From: Bacteroidales bacterium | GTDB lineage: Bacteria > Bacteroidota > Bacteroidia > Bacteroidales > UBA932 | Direction of reading: 5' to 3' | Assembly: GCA_017438265.1 (NCBI GenBank) | Contig: JAFRVZ010000057.1 | Span: 1-41,895, forward strand | DNA: 41,895 bases | Shown here: in pieces, positions 7,523 to 16,230 of the stretch | Position numbering within the stretch: the first letter of the stretch is position 1 | Layout of the letters: each line of letters begins with the position of its first letter | Translations under genes and position numbers: made by a program | Notes under the pieces: model-generated | Told to the model about the DNA's origin: nothing | Database searches by the model: none | The model's input: only the letters and a program-made list of their open reading frames with translations

Positions 7523-10500
7523 CCGGGGTTCCGATGTTGATGACCGTGCGTTCCGTTTCCGCTTCCGCTTCCACCCTGCGCCAGGGGACCAGGGTGCGCA
7601 GCATCTCGCGGAAGGTGCTGAATTCCTTCTGGTAGGCGACGCCGACGCCGTTGCGCTGGAGGTTGTCGAGGAAGTTCGTGTATTCGTCGGCGGAGTGGGA
7701 GAACAGGCTCATGCGGACGGTGCCCGCGCGGTCCAGTTTGATTTCGATGTCCAGGTCCCCGACGACGTCCTGGGTCGCGGTGCGGTTGTACTGGCGGCTG
7801 CCTAGGGCGCCGTTGACGACGACCCGGTTGTTGAAGAGCTGGGTCGAGACGGCGACGTCGAAGATGTTCGTGCCGCCTTCGTAGGAGTGGTAGGACATAC
7901 CGAGGTCCACCGGGATGTCCAGTTGCTGGAAGACCTTGTTGACCTGGCCCGACAGGATGTCGGTCATGTTCGTGAGCAGGAAACTGTTGTTGTTCACGAT
8001 GCCGGAATTGTCCTCCGGCAGGAAGTTGTTCGTCACGAGCAGGGCGACCACCTGCTTCTGGACCTTTTCGTCCGTGTTCAGGGCGCCCTGGATCCGCGAA
8101 CGGACCGTCGGGTCGACGTCGGGGACGTTGATGGAGAAGGCGAACTGGGGGTTGCGGAGCTTGTCGTAGACGCGCAGGCCGCACTCGACCGTGCGGCGCG
8201 TAGCGACGGAAGTCGTGTCGGCGATCAGGGAGGCGAGGGAGGTCTTGGTCGTGTAGAGGGCCGTGATGTCGAGGTCGGTGTCCATGATGTCGCCGCCGAA
8301 CTTCAGGGAGCTGCCTTCCTGGATCGTGAAATCCTTCTGGGTGATGCCCATCGCCGAGAGGCGCAGGTTGCCGCTGCGGATGTTGTAGTCGCCGGCGAGG
8401 TTCAGGATGTCACGGGAGGGGCGGATGTCGATCGTGACGGCGCCGTTGCCGCGGACGTGGAGGGAACTCTCCGCCCCGCGGTCGATGTCGACGAAGGCTT
8501 CCGTCTCGGGGGAAACGGCGACCCGGGCGCGGATGGTCAGGTCGCCCGTCTGCTTCTCCTCGGTCCGGAGCCGGGCCATCATCTGCTCATAGGGGTCGAC
8601 CCAGGTGTAGCTTTCTTCTTCCTTGAAGGTCAGGATGCGGGTCCCGGCGCCGGAGGCCCCGATGCCGGACGCGGTCACGCGGGCGTAGCCCGCTCCCGCC
8701 GTCGCCGCGTCGACGTCGAGGACGAGGGCGTTCAGCGGGCCGGTCACGGAGACGCGGCCGCTGGCGGCCAGTTCGCCGCGGAGCGGCAGCGCTGGGGCGC
8801 TCTCCCGGCCGAGAATCTCGAGGCGGGAGAAGTCGAGGCGGCCGTTCATCGCGAGGTCGTGCAGGCCGCGGAGACGGATGCCGCCGCCGAGCGTGCCGGT
8901 GCCGCCTTGGCGGTCCTGGATGTTGATGCCGTCGAAGTGGATTCCCTCGTCGTCGAGGTGGAACGGACCGCTCAGCCAGTAGGGGACGCCGGTCATGTCG
9001 ACGCGGAAGCGGGCGCCGTCGATCCGGGCGTTGGCGCTGGAGAGCGCCAGCTCGTCGAGCGGACCGTAGGCGCGGAAATCACCGTTCAGCACGCCGCCGA
9101 GGTCGGACAGGACGCCGGCGAGGAGCGGCTGGACCATGGAGATGTCGAGGCTGCTCAGACGCAGGCGGGCGTCGAGCAGGTCGCTTTCCGGCGCATAGGT
9201 GCCGGCGAGGAAGAGGTTCTCCAGGCTGGCGTTGTCGTTGCGGGCTTCGAAGCGGATGTGCTCGTCGGAGCCGCTCCAGTTGCTGGCGAGCACGACGCGG
9301 CCGAGCCGGGTCCCGGAGACCTTCGTCGAGTCGGCGGAGAACTGCATCGACAGTTTCCGGAGGTTTTCCGGCGTCGAGAGCAGGGTCGCGTTGCCTGTGA
9401 GCAGGCCTTCGACCGGAATCCGGCCCTCCGTGAGTTCCGAGAGCATCGCGAGGTTGAATTTGCTGACTTCCAGGTGGAGGGTGTCGGCGGCGTGGAAGGA
9501 GAATCCGCCGTCTACGAAAACGGACTGCTCCGCGCTGGAGAGGTAGAGCGAATCGACCTGGAAGGTCTTCGCGTCCATCAGGAAACGGGCGGGCTGGATG
9601 ACCCAGGCGCTGCCGTCGTAATAGATGTTCGAGGTCAGGTTCTCCGCCTGGAGGTACAGTTCGCCGGCGGGATTGCGGAGGATGTCGCCCATCATCAGGA
9701 GCTCGCCCTTGTTCTCGTCTTCGTCCGCGTTGTACTGGAGGCCGATGCCGACGTGGTTGTCGTCGGAGAAGAGGACAAGGGAGTTGTTCTTTAGGCTGAT
9801 GCCGCCGGCGCGGGCTTCGGCGCTGGCGATGCGGCCGTTGAGGCTGCTGCCGCCGTTGTCGACCACGGCTTCCACGCCGCGGAGGTACTTGTCGCGGAAC
9901 GCGATGCGGGAGGAGGAGAGCCAGGCGTCCAGGTTGCCGCGGCCGTCGAGGCCGAGGTGGACGGCGGTGCTGTCCGCGATGTACAGCCCGGGGAGGAAGA
10001 AGGACAGCAGGTCGCGCGTATCGTGGAGCTGCACGTCGAGTTCATAGCTGCCGCTGTCCGCGTCCGCGTCTTTTTCCACGTCCTGGAAGAGGACCGGCAG
10101 CTCGCGGTGCAGGGACACGGCCTTGACCGCGTCGACAAGCGAGGTCAGCGATTTCGAGCCGACATAGGTTGCGTCGGCGAAATCGGCCTTGAGGTTGATG
10201 CGGTTGACTTCGTCGTTGGCGTGGGAGCCGATCGAGATGCTGCCGACTTCGTGGGGCCCGGAGTTGTTCTCCAGGACGAAATCCTGGACGGAGATGTTGC
10301 CGAGCAGTTCCTGCCCCCGGACGGCCAGCAGGTCGGCGTCCATCGAAAGGGAGGCCTTGGAGACCGGGCGCGGGTCGAGGCCGAGGGCGTGGAGGTCGGC
10401 ATAGCCGAGGTTGAAGAGGAAACGGTAGAGGCCGTTGTCGGTCTGGCCGGAGAGGTTGAAGATGCCCTGGAAGATGAAGTTCAGGTTCGGGTCGGTGCAG

Positions 10501-11972
10501 ACGATGCGGCCGTTGAAGGCGTCGTCGGAATAGGTCCCGGCGGCGTTGATGGCGGTGTAGTCGTAGTCCAGCAGGCGGAGCCGGTCGAGGCGGAGGGTGT
10601 CGACGCGCACGTAGTTGCGGCCCTTGCGGAGGGTCGCGCTCAGGGAGGAATGGACGCTGCACGGGCCGATGAAGTCCTTTCCCACGAGGGGGCCGAGGTC
10701 GAAGTCGCGGGTGTCGATGCGGCCGTCCAGGCCGATGGCGCTGCCGGACCGGATGAGGTTGCGGGCGCGGGCGACGAGCGTCGCGCTGCCGCCGCCGGAG
10801 CGGAGGGTCGCATCGACCGAAAGGTTGTTGAGCGGGCCGTTCGCCCGCCCGGAGAGCGCATAGGTGTGGCCGCGCCAGGGGACCTGGAGGCGGTCGACCC
10901 GCAGGACGCCGGAGGCATCCTGGATCTTCAGGATGTCCTTGAGGGCGAGGGAGAAGCGCCCGGCCCCGCCGCTGGCGTCGTGGCTGAAGTCGAAGACCGG
11001 GATAATCAGGTTGTTGACCGGGCCGTCCACGCGCGCTTCCCGGATATAAATCCGCTCGTCGATGCCCGCTTCCGCGAGGGCGGGGGCGAAGACGGCGATG
11101 GTCCGCAGGGACAGGTCGCTGTCCCGGACGATGCCCTCGAGCCCGACTTCGTCCGTGAAGCGGGCGTAGGATTTCGCGCTCTCGGAGTGCATCGCGTAGA
11201 GGGGGATGCGGAGGTGGCTCCAGTCGTCGCGGTATTCCAGGTCCTCGAGGCGGACGACGCCGCGGGCGGTCCGGATCCGGCCGGTCAGGTCGTGGATGTG
11301 GTAGCCGCAGTCCTCGACGACTTCCAGCCGGTCGGAGACGGCGCTGATGCGCTTGTCGTCCTGGATCCGGAAGTCGTGGGCCCGGGCGTTGACCCGGACG
11401 CGGATGTCGCCGAGGTCGATGCCGCCGGGGGAGGCGGGCATGTCCTGGTCGAAGAGGATCCGGGCCCGGACGTTCTCCAGGCTGGCGCGGCCGATGTGGA
11501 TGTCGAGGGGACCGGAGCTGTCGTTCTTCGCCGCCGGCAGCATCCGCTCGATGTTGACGAGTTCACCCTCGATCACGACGTTGACGACCGCGTCGGAGAC
11601 GACGGCGCGCTGGAGGAAGATCTTGTCCTTGTGGAAGAAATCCCGCAGGGCGAACTTGGCGATCACCTTGCCGGCGTAGAGAATCGTGTCCTGGGGCTCG
11701 AACCTGTCGGTCCGCAGGGGCGCGTCGTCCCGCAGGAGGAGACCGTCGAGGACGAGGGTGTTGAAGGGGTAGAGACGCATCCGTTCGACGGTGATCGCGC
11801 CGGGGAACCGCCCGTTCAGCCGGTCGAGGACGCGGGAGGCCAGTTTCGTCTGGACGGCGGGCTGCTGGAGAAGCAGGAAGGCGCTGATGAGGACCATCCC
11901 GATTCCGGTCAGGACCTTGACCAGGACACGCCCCCGTTTCCCTATGTTCGAAGACTTCAACACAACCTTCAA
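7506..11972 (-). CDS. tamB: Translocation/assembly module protein TamB
   Basis: A very long protein (up to 1488 residues) with one N-terminal membrane helix (about LVKVLTGIGMVLISAFLLLQ, residues 17-36), then a long beta-rich region of repeated short strands and the conserved C-terminal TamB domain (DUF490; e.g. GSSLKFGGDIMDTDLDITA and the DLGMSYHSYEGG end). TamB-like proteins span the periplasm as a hydrophobic groove and help outer-membrane protein insertion or lipid transport. First gene of a five-gene minus-strand operon. The start is uncertain: the longest frame begins with a TTG at 11972 that lies inside a TATATTTG promoter box. An in-frame GTG, TTG or the ATG at 11897 are alternatives, though starting at 11897 would cut the basic residues before the helix. 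Confidence 0.9.
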   Translation of the reverse strand: MKVVLKSSNIGKRGRVLVKVLTGIGMVLISAFLLLQQPAVQTKLASRVLDRLNGRFPGAITVERMRLYPFNTLVLDGLLLRDDAPLRTDRFEPQDTILYAGKVIAKFALRDFFHKDKIFLQRAVVSDAVVNVVIEGELVNIERMLPAAKNDSSGPLDIHIGRASLENVRARILFDQDMPASPGGIDLGDIRVRVNARAHDFRIQDDKRISAVSDRLEVVEDCGYHIHDLTGRIRTARGVVRLEDLEYRDDWSHLRIPLYAMHSESAKSYARFTDEVGLEGIVRDSDLSLRTIAVFAPALAEAGIDERIYIREARVDGPVNNLIIPVFDFSHDASGGAGRFSLALKDILKIQDASGVLRVDRLQVPWRGHTYALSGRANGPLNNLSVDATLRSGGGSATLVARARNLIRSGSAIGLDGRIDTRDFDLGPLVGKDFIGPCSVHSSLSATLRKGRNYVRVDTLRLDRLRLLDYDYTAINAAGTYSDDAFNGRIVCTDPNLNFIFQGIFNLSGQTDNGLYRFLFNLGYADLHALGLDPRPVSKASLSMDADLLAVRGQELLGNISVQDFVLENNSGPHEVGSISIGSHANDEVNRINLKADFADATYVGSKSLTSLVDAVKAVSLHRELPVLFQDVEKDADADSGSYELDVQLHDTRDLLSFFLPGLYIADSTAVHLGLDGRGNLDAWLSSSRIAFRDKYLRGVEAVVDNGGSSLNGRIASAEARAGGISLKNNSLVLFSDDNHVGIGLQYNADEDENKGELLMMGDILRNPAGELYLQAENLTSNIYYDGSAWVIQPARFLMDAKTFQVDSLYLSSAEQSVFVDGGFSFHAADTLHLEVSKFNLAMLSELTEGRIPVEGLLTGNATLLSTPENLRKLSMQFSADSTKVSGTRLGRVVLASNWSGSDEHIRFEARNDNASLENLFLAGTYAPESDLLDARLRLSSLDISMVQPLLAGVLSDLGGVLNGDFRAYGPLDELALSSANARIDGARFRVDMTGVPYWLSGPFHLDDEGIHFDGINIQDRQGGTGTLGGGIRLRGLHDLAMNGRLDFSRLEILGRESAPALPLRGELAASGRVSVTGPLNALVLDVDAATAGAGYARVTASGIGASGAGTRILTFKEEESYTWVDPYEQMMARLRTEEKQTGDLTIRARVAVSPETEAFVDIDRGAESSLHVRGNGAVTIDIRPSRDILNLAGDYNIRSGNLRLSAMGITQKDFTIQEGSSLKFGGDIMDTDLDITALYTTKTSLASLIADTTSVATRRTVECGLRVYDKLRNPQFAFSINVPDVDPTVRSRIQGALNTDEKVQKQVVALLVTNNFLPEDNSGIVNNNSFLLTNMTDILSGQVNKVFQQLDIPVDLGMSYHSYEGGTNIFDVAVSTQLFNNRVVVNGALGSRQYNRTATQDVVGDLDIEIKLDRAGTVRMSLFSHSADEYTNFLDNLQRNGVGVAYQKEFSTFREMLRTLVPWRRVEAEAETERTVINIGTPDGNTE

Positions 11973-11977
11973 ATATA
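11970..11977 (-). promoter_or_regulatory. -7 box for the tamB operon
   Basis: TATATTTG on the minus strand matches TAnnTTTG. It overlaps the TTG start of the longest tamB frame, so if it is used the true start must lie further in. No clear TTG at -33. Confidence 0.5.
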
Positions 11978-12000
11978 ACGATAATTCCCGTATTATTTGC

Positions 12001-12009
12001 TACCTTTGC
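12001..12009 (+). promoter_or_regulatory. -7 box for the tsaD operon
   Basis: TACCTTTGC, identical to the boxes of the SRP RNA and rRNA promoters in this window, 18 nt before the tsaD ATG. No TTG is seen at the expected -33 position. It lies back to back with the tamB promoter. Confidence 0.6.
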
Positions 12010-12027
12010 ACGGTTCAAAACGTTTTT

Positions 12028-13050
12028 ATGGCCTGCTGTATCCTCGGAATCGAGTCGTCCTGCGACGACACTTCCGCCGCCGTCCTGCGGGACGGGTGGC
12101 TGCTTTCGAACGTCATCGCGAGCCAGGACGTCCACAAGGCCTTCGGCGGCGTCGTCCCGGAGCTCGCATCGCGCGCCCACGAACAGAACATCGTCCCGGT
12201 CGTCAGCGAGGCGCTTTCCCGCGCCGGCATCGCCCGGGAGGATCTTTCGGCCATCGCCTTCACCCGCGGCCCCGGCCTGCTCGGCTCGCTGCTCGTCGGG
12301 TCTTCCTTCGCGAAGGCCCTGTCCCTTTCGCTCGACATCCCGATGGTGATGGTGAACCACCTCCAGGGCCACCTGCTGGCCAATTTCGTCAAGCAGGAGG
12401 GCGCGGAGAACCGGGCCCCGGCCTTCCCGTACCTGTGCCTGCTCGTTTCGGGCGGCAATTCCCAGATCGTCCGCGTGGACAGCCCGCTGGAATTCGAAAT
12501 CCTCGGCCAGACGATCGACGACGCCGTCGGGGAGGCGTTCGACAAGTGCTCGAAGATGCTCGGCCTGGGCTATCCCGGCGGTCCGGTGATCGACCGCCTC
12601 GCCCGCCAGGGCGACCCGGAGCGCTTCCACTTTGCAAAACCCCATCTCCCGGGCCTGGACTACAGTTTCAGCGGCATCAAGACCTCGCTTCTGTATTTCG
12701 TCCGCGACGAGATGGCGAAAGACCCCTCCTTCCTGGAGAACAACAAGGAAGACCTCTGCGCCTCCTTCCAGAAGACCCTGATCGACATCCTGATGGACAA
12801 GCTCGTCAAGGCCGCGCGCCAGACCGGCATCCGCGAGATTACAATCGGCGGCGGCGTGTCGGCCAACAGCGGCCTGCGCGAGCGCCTCGTCCGGGAAGGG
12901 GAGCGCCGCCGCTGGAACACGTACCTGCCCGAATTCAAGTTCACGACCGACAATGCCGCGATGATCGCCATCGCCGGTTATTACCGATACCTGGCCGGGG
13001 AGCGCTGTCCGATGGACATCGCCCCGGTCTCCCGAATGGCCGATTTCTGA
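12028..13050 (+). CDS. tsaD: tRNA N6-adenosine threonylcarbamoyltransferase
   Basis: 340 residues of the Kae1/TsaD family, which transfers the threonylcarbamoyl group from threonylcarbamoyl-AMP to A37 of ANN-decoding tRNAs, working with TsaB and TsaE. Family features: start ILGIESSCDDTSAAVL, the metal-binding histidines His111 and His115 in VNHLQGH, the nucleotide-binding LLVSGGNSQIV, and GGGVSANSGLR near residue 275. I use the ATG at 12028; upstream in-frame codons do not resemble the family and lie before the promoter box. The TGA stop overlaps the next gene's ATG (ATGA-type overlap at 13048-13052). Confidence 0.95.
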   Translation: MACCILGIESSCDDTSAAVLRDGWLLSNVIASQDVHKAFGGVVPELASRAHEQNIVPVVSEALSRAGIAREDLSAIAFTRGPGLLGSLLVGSSFAKALSLSLDIPMVMVNHLQGHLLANFVKQEGAENRAPAFPYLCLLVSGGNSQIVRVDSPLEFEILGQTIDDAVGEAFDKCSKMLGLGYPGGPVIDRLARQGDPERFHFAKPHLPGLDYSFSGIKTSLLYFVRDEMAKDPSFLENNKEDLCASFQKTLIDILMDKLVKAARQTGIREITIGGGVSANSGLRERLVREGERRRWNTYLPEFKFTTDNAAMIAIAGYYRYLAGERCPMDIAPVSRMADF

Positions 13051-14585
13051 TGAGAGCCGTGCAGATGAGTTTCCCGGCCGCCGAAGGCCTGTCCGTCGCC
13101 CGGATGGAGGCGGAGGCCTCCCGTGCGAACGGCGGGGCGCGCTGCGTCCTGGTGCGCCGCTCGCTCGACGCCCGCGGAACGCCCCTCTGGCGCTGCCAGT
13201 TCGAGGCTTACGGCCCCGCGGAGGCCTATGAGCCCTACCGGACCCCTGCGCTGCGCGACGCCTCCGGCGCGCCGGAAGTCCTCGTCGTCGGCGCCGGCCC
13301 CGCCGGGATGTTCGCCGCCCTGCGGCTCCTCTCCCTGGGCCTGAAGCCCGTCGTCCTGGAGCGCGGCAGGGATGTCCACGCGCGGAAAAAGGACATCGCC
13401 GTCCTCTCGCGCACGGGCAAGGTCGATCCCGATTCGAACTACTGCTTCGGCGAAGGCGGCGCGGGGACCTACTCCGACGGCAAGCTCTATACCCGCTCCT
13501 CGAAGCGCGGCGACAACCGCGAGGTGCTCGCGCGCCTCGTGGAATTCGGCGCGGACCCGACCGTCCTCACCGACGCCCACCCCCATATCGGCAGCGACCG
13601 CCTGCCCGCCGTCGTCGAGAACATCCGCAAGGCCATCCTCGCGCACGGCGGCGAATACCATTTCGGCAGCCGCGTGACCGGCATTTCCCGGTCGCCGGAG
13701 GGCATCATCGCAACCACGGCCGCGGGCGGCGAGTTCCGCGCCCGCGCCCTGATCCTCGCGACCGGCCACTCCGCCCGCGACGTCTACGCGCTCGCCGCGG
13801 CGGGCGGCTGGACGCTCGCGCCGAAAGGCTTCGCTCTCGGCGTCCGCGTCGAGCACCCCCAGGCGCTCATCGACCGCGCCCGCTACCGCTCTGCCGCCCG
13901 GAGCCTCCCGCCTGCGGAATACGCCTTTGCGGAGCAGGTCGACGGCCGCGGCGTCTTCTCCTTCTGCATGTGCCCCGGCGGCCTGCTGGTCCCGGCGGCG
14001 ACGGAGGCGGAGACCGTCGTGCTGAACGGGATGTCCAACGCCGCCCGCAGTTCCCGCTGGGCCAACGCCGGCGTCGTCGTCCAGATCGAACCCGAAGACG
14101 TGCCGGACCGCTTCCGCGGGGACGGCGTCTTCTCCCTGATGCATTTCCAGCAGGAAGCGGAGCGGGCGATGTTCCTGCGCGGTCCGCATCCGCTGGCCGC
14201 TCCAGGCCAGCGGATGACCGATTTCTGCCGCGGCCGTATCTCCGCCTCCCTCCCGGAGACTTCCTATTTCCCGGGCGCCGTTCCCGCGCCGCTCCATGCG
14301 ATGCTCCCGGAGGGCGTCGCGCAGCGCCTCCGGAAGGCTTTCCCGCTGCTCGACCGGAAGATCCGCGGCTACTGCAGTGCCGAGGCGCTGCTGCTGGGGG
14401 TCGAGTCCCGCACCTCCTCGCCCGTGCGCATCGTCCGCGACCCTGCAACGCTCCAGGCCCCCGGTTTACCGGGCCTGTATCCCTGCGGCGAGGGCGCCGG
14501 CTACGCCGGAGGCATCGTCTCCAGCGCGGTCGACGGCATCCGCTGCGCCGACGCCGCTTTCAGCTATCTAAATGAAAATCAATAA
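13050..14585 (+). CDS. FAD-dependent oxidoreductase of the COG2509 type
   Basis: 511 residues. About 70 N-terminal residues with no known motif precede a Rossmann FAD site (VLVVGAGPAGMFAALRL, GAGPAG at 81-86), then FGEGGAGTYSDGKLYTR, a second dinucleotide-type region (ALILATGHSARDVY) and the C-terminal FAD-closing segment LYPCGEGAGYAGGIVSSAVDG. This matches a widespread group of uncharacterised flavoproteins; the reaction and substrate are not known. Coupled to tsaD by a stop/start overlap, a pairing with no obvious functional reason. aspA follows after 25 bp and is probably on the same transcript. Confidence 0.85.
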   Translation: MRAVQMSFPAAEGLSVARMEAEASRANGGARCVLVRRSLDARGTPLWRCQFEAYGPAEAYEPYRTPALRDASGAPEVLVVGAGPAGMFAALRLLSLGLKPVVLERGRDVHARKKDIAVLSRTGKVDPDSNYCFGEGGAGTYSDGKLYTRSSKRGDNREVLARLVEFGADPTVLTDAHPHIGSDRLPAVVENIRKAILAHGGEYHFGSRVTGISRSPEGIIATTAAGGEFRARALILATGHSARDVYALAAAGGWTLAPKGFALGVRVEHPQALIDRARYRSAARSLPPAEYAFAEQVDGRGVFSFCMCPGGLLVPAATEAETVVLNGMSNAARSSRWANAGVVVQIEPEDVPDRFRGDGVFSLMHFQQEAERAMFLRGPHPLAAPGQRMTDFCRGRISASLPETSYFPGAVPAPLHAMLPEGVAQRLRKAFPLLDRKIRGYCSAEALLLGVESRTSSPVRIVRDPATLQAPGLPGLYPCGEGAGYAGGIVSSAVDGIRCADAAFSYLNENQ

Positions 14586-14610
14586 AATAGAATAAAAAAC
14601 CCAAGTAACC

Positions 14611-16023
14611 ATGGCAGAACAGAAATTCCGGGTCGAAAGCGACCTTCTCGGCGAACTCCAGGTTCCCGCGGACGCCTACTACGGCGTCCAGACGCAGCGC
14701 GCGCTCAACAATTACCAGATCTCCACCACCCGCATGTCCCACTATCCGGAGTACATCATCTCCATCGCCTATGTCAAGATGGCCGCCGCGGCCGCCAACA
14801 CGGAACTCGGCGTGCTGGACAAGACCATCGGCGAGGCGATTGTGGCCGCCTGCAAGGAGATCGTGGACGGCAAGTTCCACGACCAGTTCCCGGTCGACAT
14901 GATGCAGGGCGGCGCCGGCACCTCCGTCAACATGAACGCCAACGAGGTCATCGCCAACCGCGCCCTCGAACTGATGGGCCACAAGAAGGGGGAGTACCAG
15001 TACTGCTCGCCCAACGACCACGTCAACTGCGCCCAGTCGACCAACGACGCCTACCCGACCGCCTTCCGCTATACCTTCGTCCGCATGAACCGCCAGCTGG
15101 AGGCCGCCCTGAAGCGCCTGATCGCCTCCTTCCGCGCCAAGGGCGAGGAGTTCAAGGACATCATCAAGATGGGTCGCACCCAGCTCCAGGACGCCGTCCC
15201 GATGACCTCCGGCCAGGAATTCAACGCCTTCGCCAACAACCTCGAAGAGGAAGTGGCCAACCTGAACCGCAACGCGGTCCTGCTCAAGGAAATCAACATG
15301 GGCGGCACCGCCATCGGCACGGGCCTCAACGCCGTTCCCGGCTTCGCCGAGCTCTGCACGAAGCGCCTCAGCGAGTTCACCGGCGACACCTTCGAGAAGG
15401 CCTCCGACCTCGTCGAGGCGACCCCGGACACCGGCGCCTACGTCAGCTATTCCGCCGCGCTCAAGCGCCTCGCCATCAAGCTCTCCAAGATCTGCAACGA
15501 CCTCCGCCTGATGGCCTCCGGCCCCCGCTGCGGCCTCCACGAAATCAACCTTCCCCCGATGGCCCCCGGCTCATCCATCATGCCCGGCAAGGTCAACCCC
15601 GTCATCCCCGAGCTCACGAACCAGGTCTGCTTCAAGGTCATCGGCAACGACACCTGCGTCGCCTTCGCCGCCGAGGCCGGCCAGCTGCAGCTCAACGTGA
15701 TGGAGCCCGTGATCGCCCAGAGCATCCTGGAGAGCATCACTTGGCTCCGCAACGCGATGGACACGCTCCGCACGAAGTGCATCGACGGCATCACGGTGAA
15801 CGCCAAGCACTGCCGCGACATGGTCAAGCACTCCATCGGCATCGTCACCGCCCTGAATCCGTATATCGGCTACAAGGCGTCGACGAAGGTCGCGAAGGAG
15901 GCCCTCGAGACCGGCCTCAGCGTCTATAATCTCGTGCTGGGCCACGGGCTCATGACCAAAGAGAAGCTCGACGAGGCCCTCGACCCCCGCAACATGACCG
16001 CCTCCCACGAACTCCTGAAATAA
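14611..16023 (+). CDS. aspA: Aspartate ammonia-lyase
   Basis: 470 residues of the fumarase/aspartase superfamily; L-aspartate to fumarate plus ammonia. The signature loop GSSIMPGKVNP is at 320-330 and includes the catalytic serine. Other conserved regions are GAGTSVNMNANEVIANRA (101-118) and the segment containing SPNDHVNCAQSTND (133-146). The start RVESDLLGELQVPADAYYGVQT is typical of AspA rather than FumC. In Bacteroidota this enzyme can feed fumarate to fumarate reductase, consistent with pckA in the same window, though the two genes are not linked. The gene is followed by an intergenic palindrome that may terminate it. Confidence 0.94.
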   Translation: MAEQKFRVESDLLGELQVPADAYYGVQTQRALNNYQISTTRMSHYPEYIISIAYVKMAAAAANTELGVLDKTIGEAIVAACKEIVDGKFHDQFPVDMMQGGAGTSVNMNANEVIANRALELMGHKKGEYQYCSPNDHVNCAQSTNDAYPTAFRYTFVRMNRQLEAALKRLIASFRAKGEEFKDIIKMGRTQLQDAVPMTSGQEFNAFANNLEEEVANLNRNAVLLKEINMGGTAIGTGLNAVPGFAELCTKRLSEFTGDTFEKASDLVEATPDTGAYVSYSAALKRLAIKLSKICNDLRLMASGPRCGLHEINLPPMAPGSSIMPGKVNPVIPELTNQVCFKVIGNDTCVAFAAEAGQLQLNVMEPVIAQSILESITWLRNAMDTLRTKCIDGITVNAKHCRDMVKHSIGIVTALNPYIGYKASTKVAKEALETGLSVYNLVLGHGLMTKEKLDEALDPRNMTASHELLK

Positions 16024-16037
16024 CTATTAAGTTAAAC

Positions 16038-16104
16038 AGCAAAATAAACAGTTTTCCTGAGATCGTCGAAAAAACGCCGCCTCAGAAAAACTGTTTATTT
16101 TGCT
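16038..16104. repeat. Long near-perfect palindrome downstream of aspA
   Basis: Two 24-bp arms (16038-16061 and 16081-16104) are reverse complements with one mismatch and enclose a 19-nt loop (16062-16080). It lies between the convergent aspA and CDF genes, so it could terminate transcription from both sides. It is much longer than a usual terminator, and the arms are AT-rich at their outer part with a CTGAG/CTCAG core at the loop. Confidence 0.75.
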
Positions 16105-16142
16105 TACACGTAACCCGTCGAAAAAACGCCGCCTCAGAAAAA
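16064..16142. repeat. 27-bp direct repeat, two copies
   Basis: The unit starting CGTCGAAAAAACGCCGCC occurs identically at 16064-16090 and 16116-16142, a 52-bp period. The first copy spans the loop and the inner part of the right palindrome arm; the second copy leads into a separate small hairpin. This looks like a partial duplication of the palindrome. Confidence 0.8.
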
Positions 16143-16159
16143 TTGCTTTTTCTGTTTTT
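16135..16159 (+). terminator. Putative intrinsic terminator after aspA
   Basis: CAGAAAAA (16135-16142), loop TTGC, then TTTTTCTG (16147-16154) followed by TTTTT. The stem is only 8 bp and A/T-rich, so strength is doubtful, but the shape and trailing T-run fit a terminator for plus-strand transcription. The remaining bases up to 16230 hold two TTTCTCCGG copies and one CCGGAGAAA, which can pair; no gene is seen there. Confidence 0.45.
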
Positions 16160-16230
16160 ATGACAATCTATTTGTTTTCTCCGGTTTGTTTCTCCGGGCG
16201 GCGGTATGGTTGCAGGGCCGGAGAAAAAAA

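Noticed and set aside
7887-11978. Two long plus-strand open frames (about 635 and 673 codons) opposite tamB
   Set aside because: Low-complexity Val/Asp/Glu/Gly/Ala products with no motifs; typical antisense shadows of a GC-rich gene.
11997-13049. Upstream extension of the FAD oxidoreductase through tsaD
   Set aside because: The extension is an Arg/Pro/Gly-rich shadow; the ATG at 13050 coupled to the tsaD stop is the natural start.
16195-16230. TTTCTCCGG/CCGGAGAAA inverted repeat as a terminator for the CDF gene
   Set aside because: On the minus strand the stem is not followed by a T-run, so it does not have the form of an intrinsic terminator.
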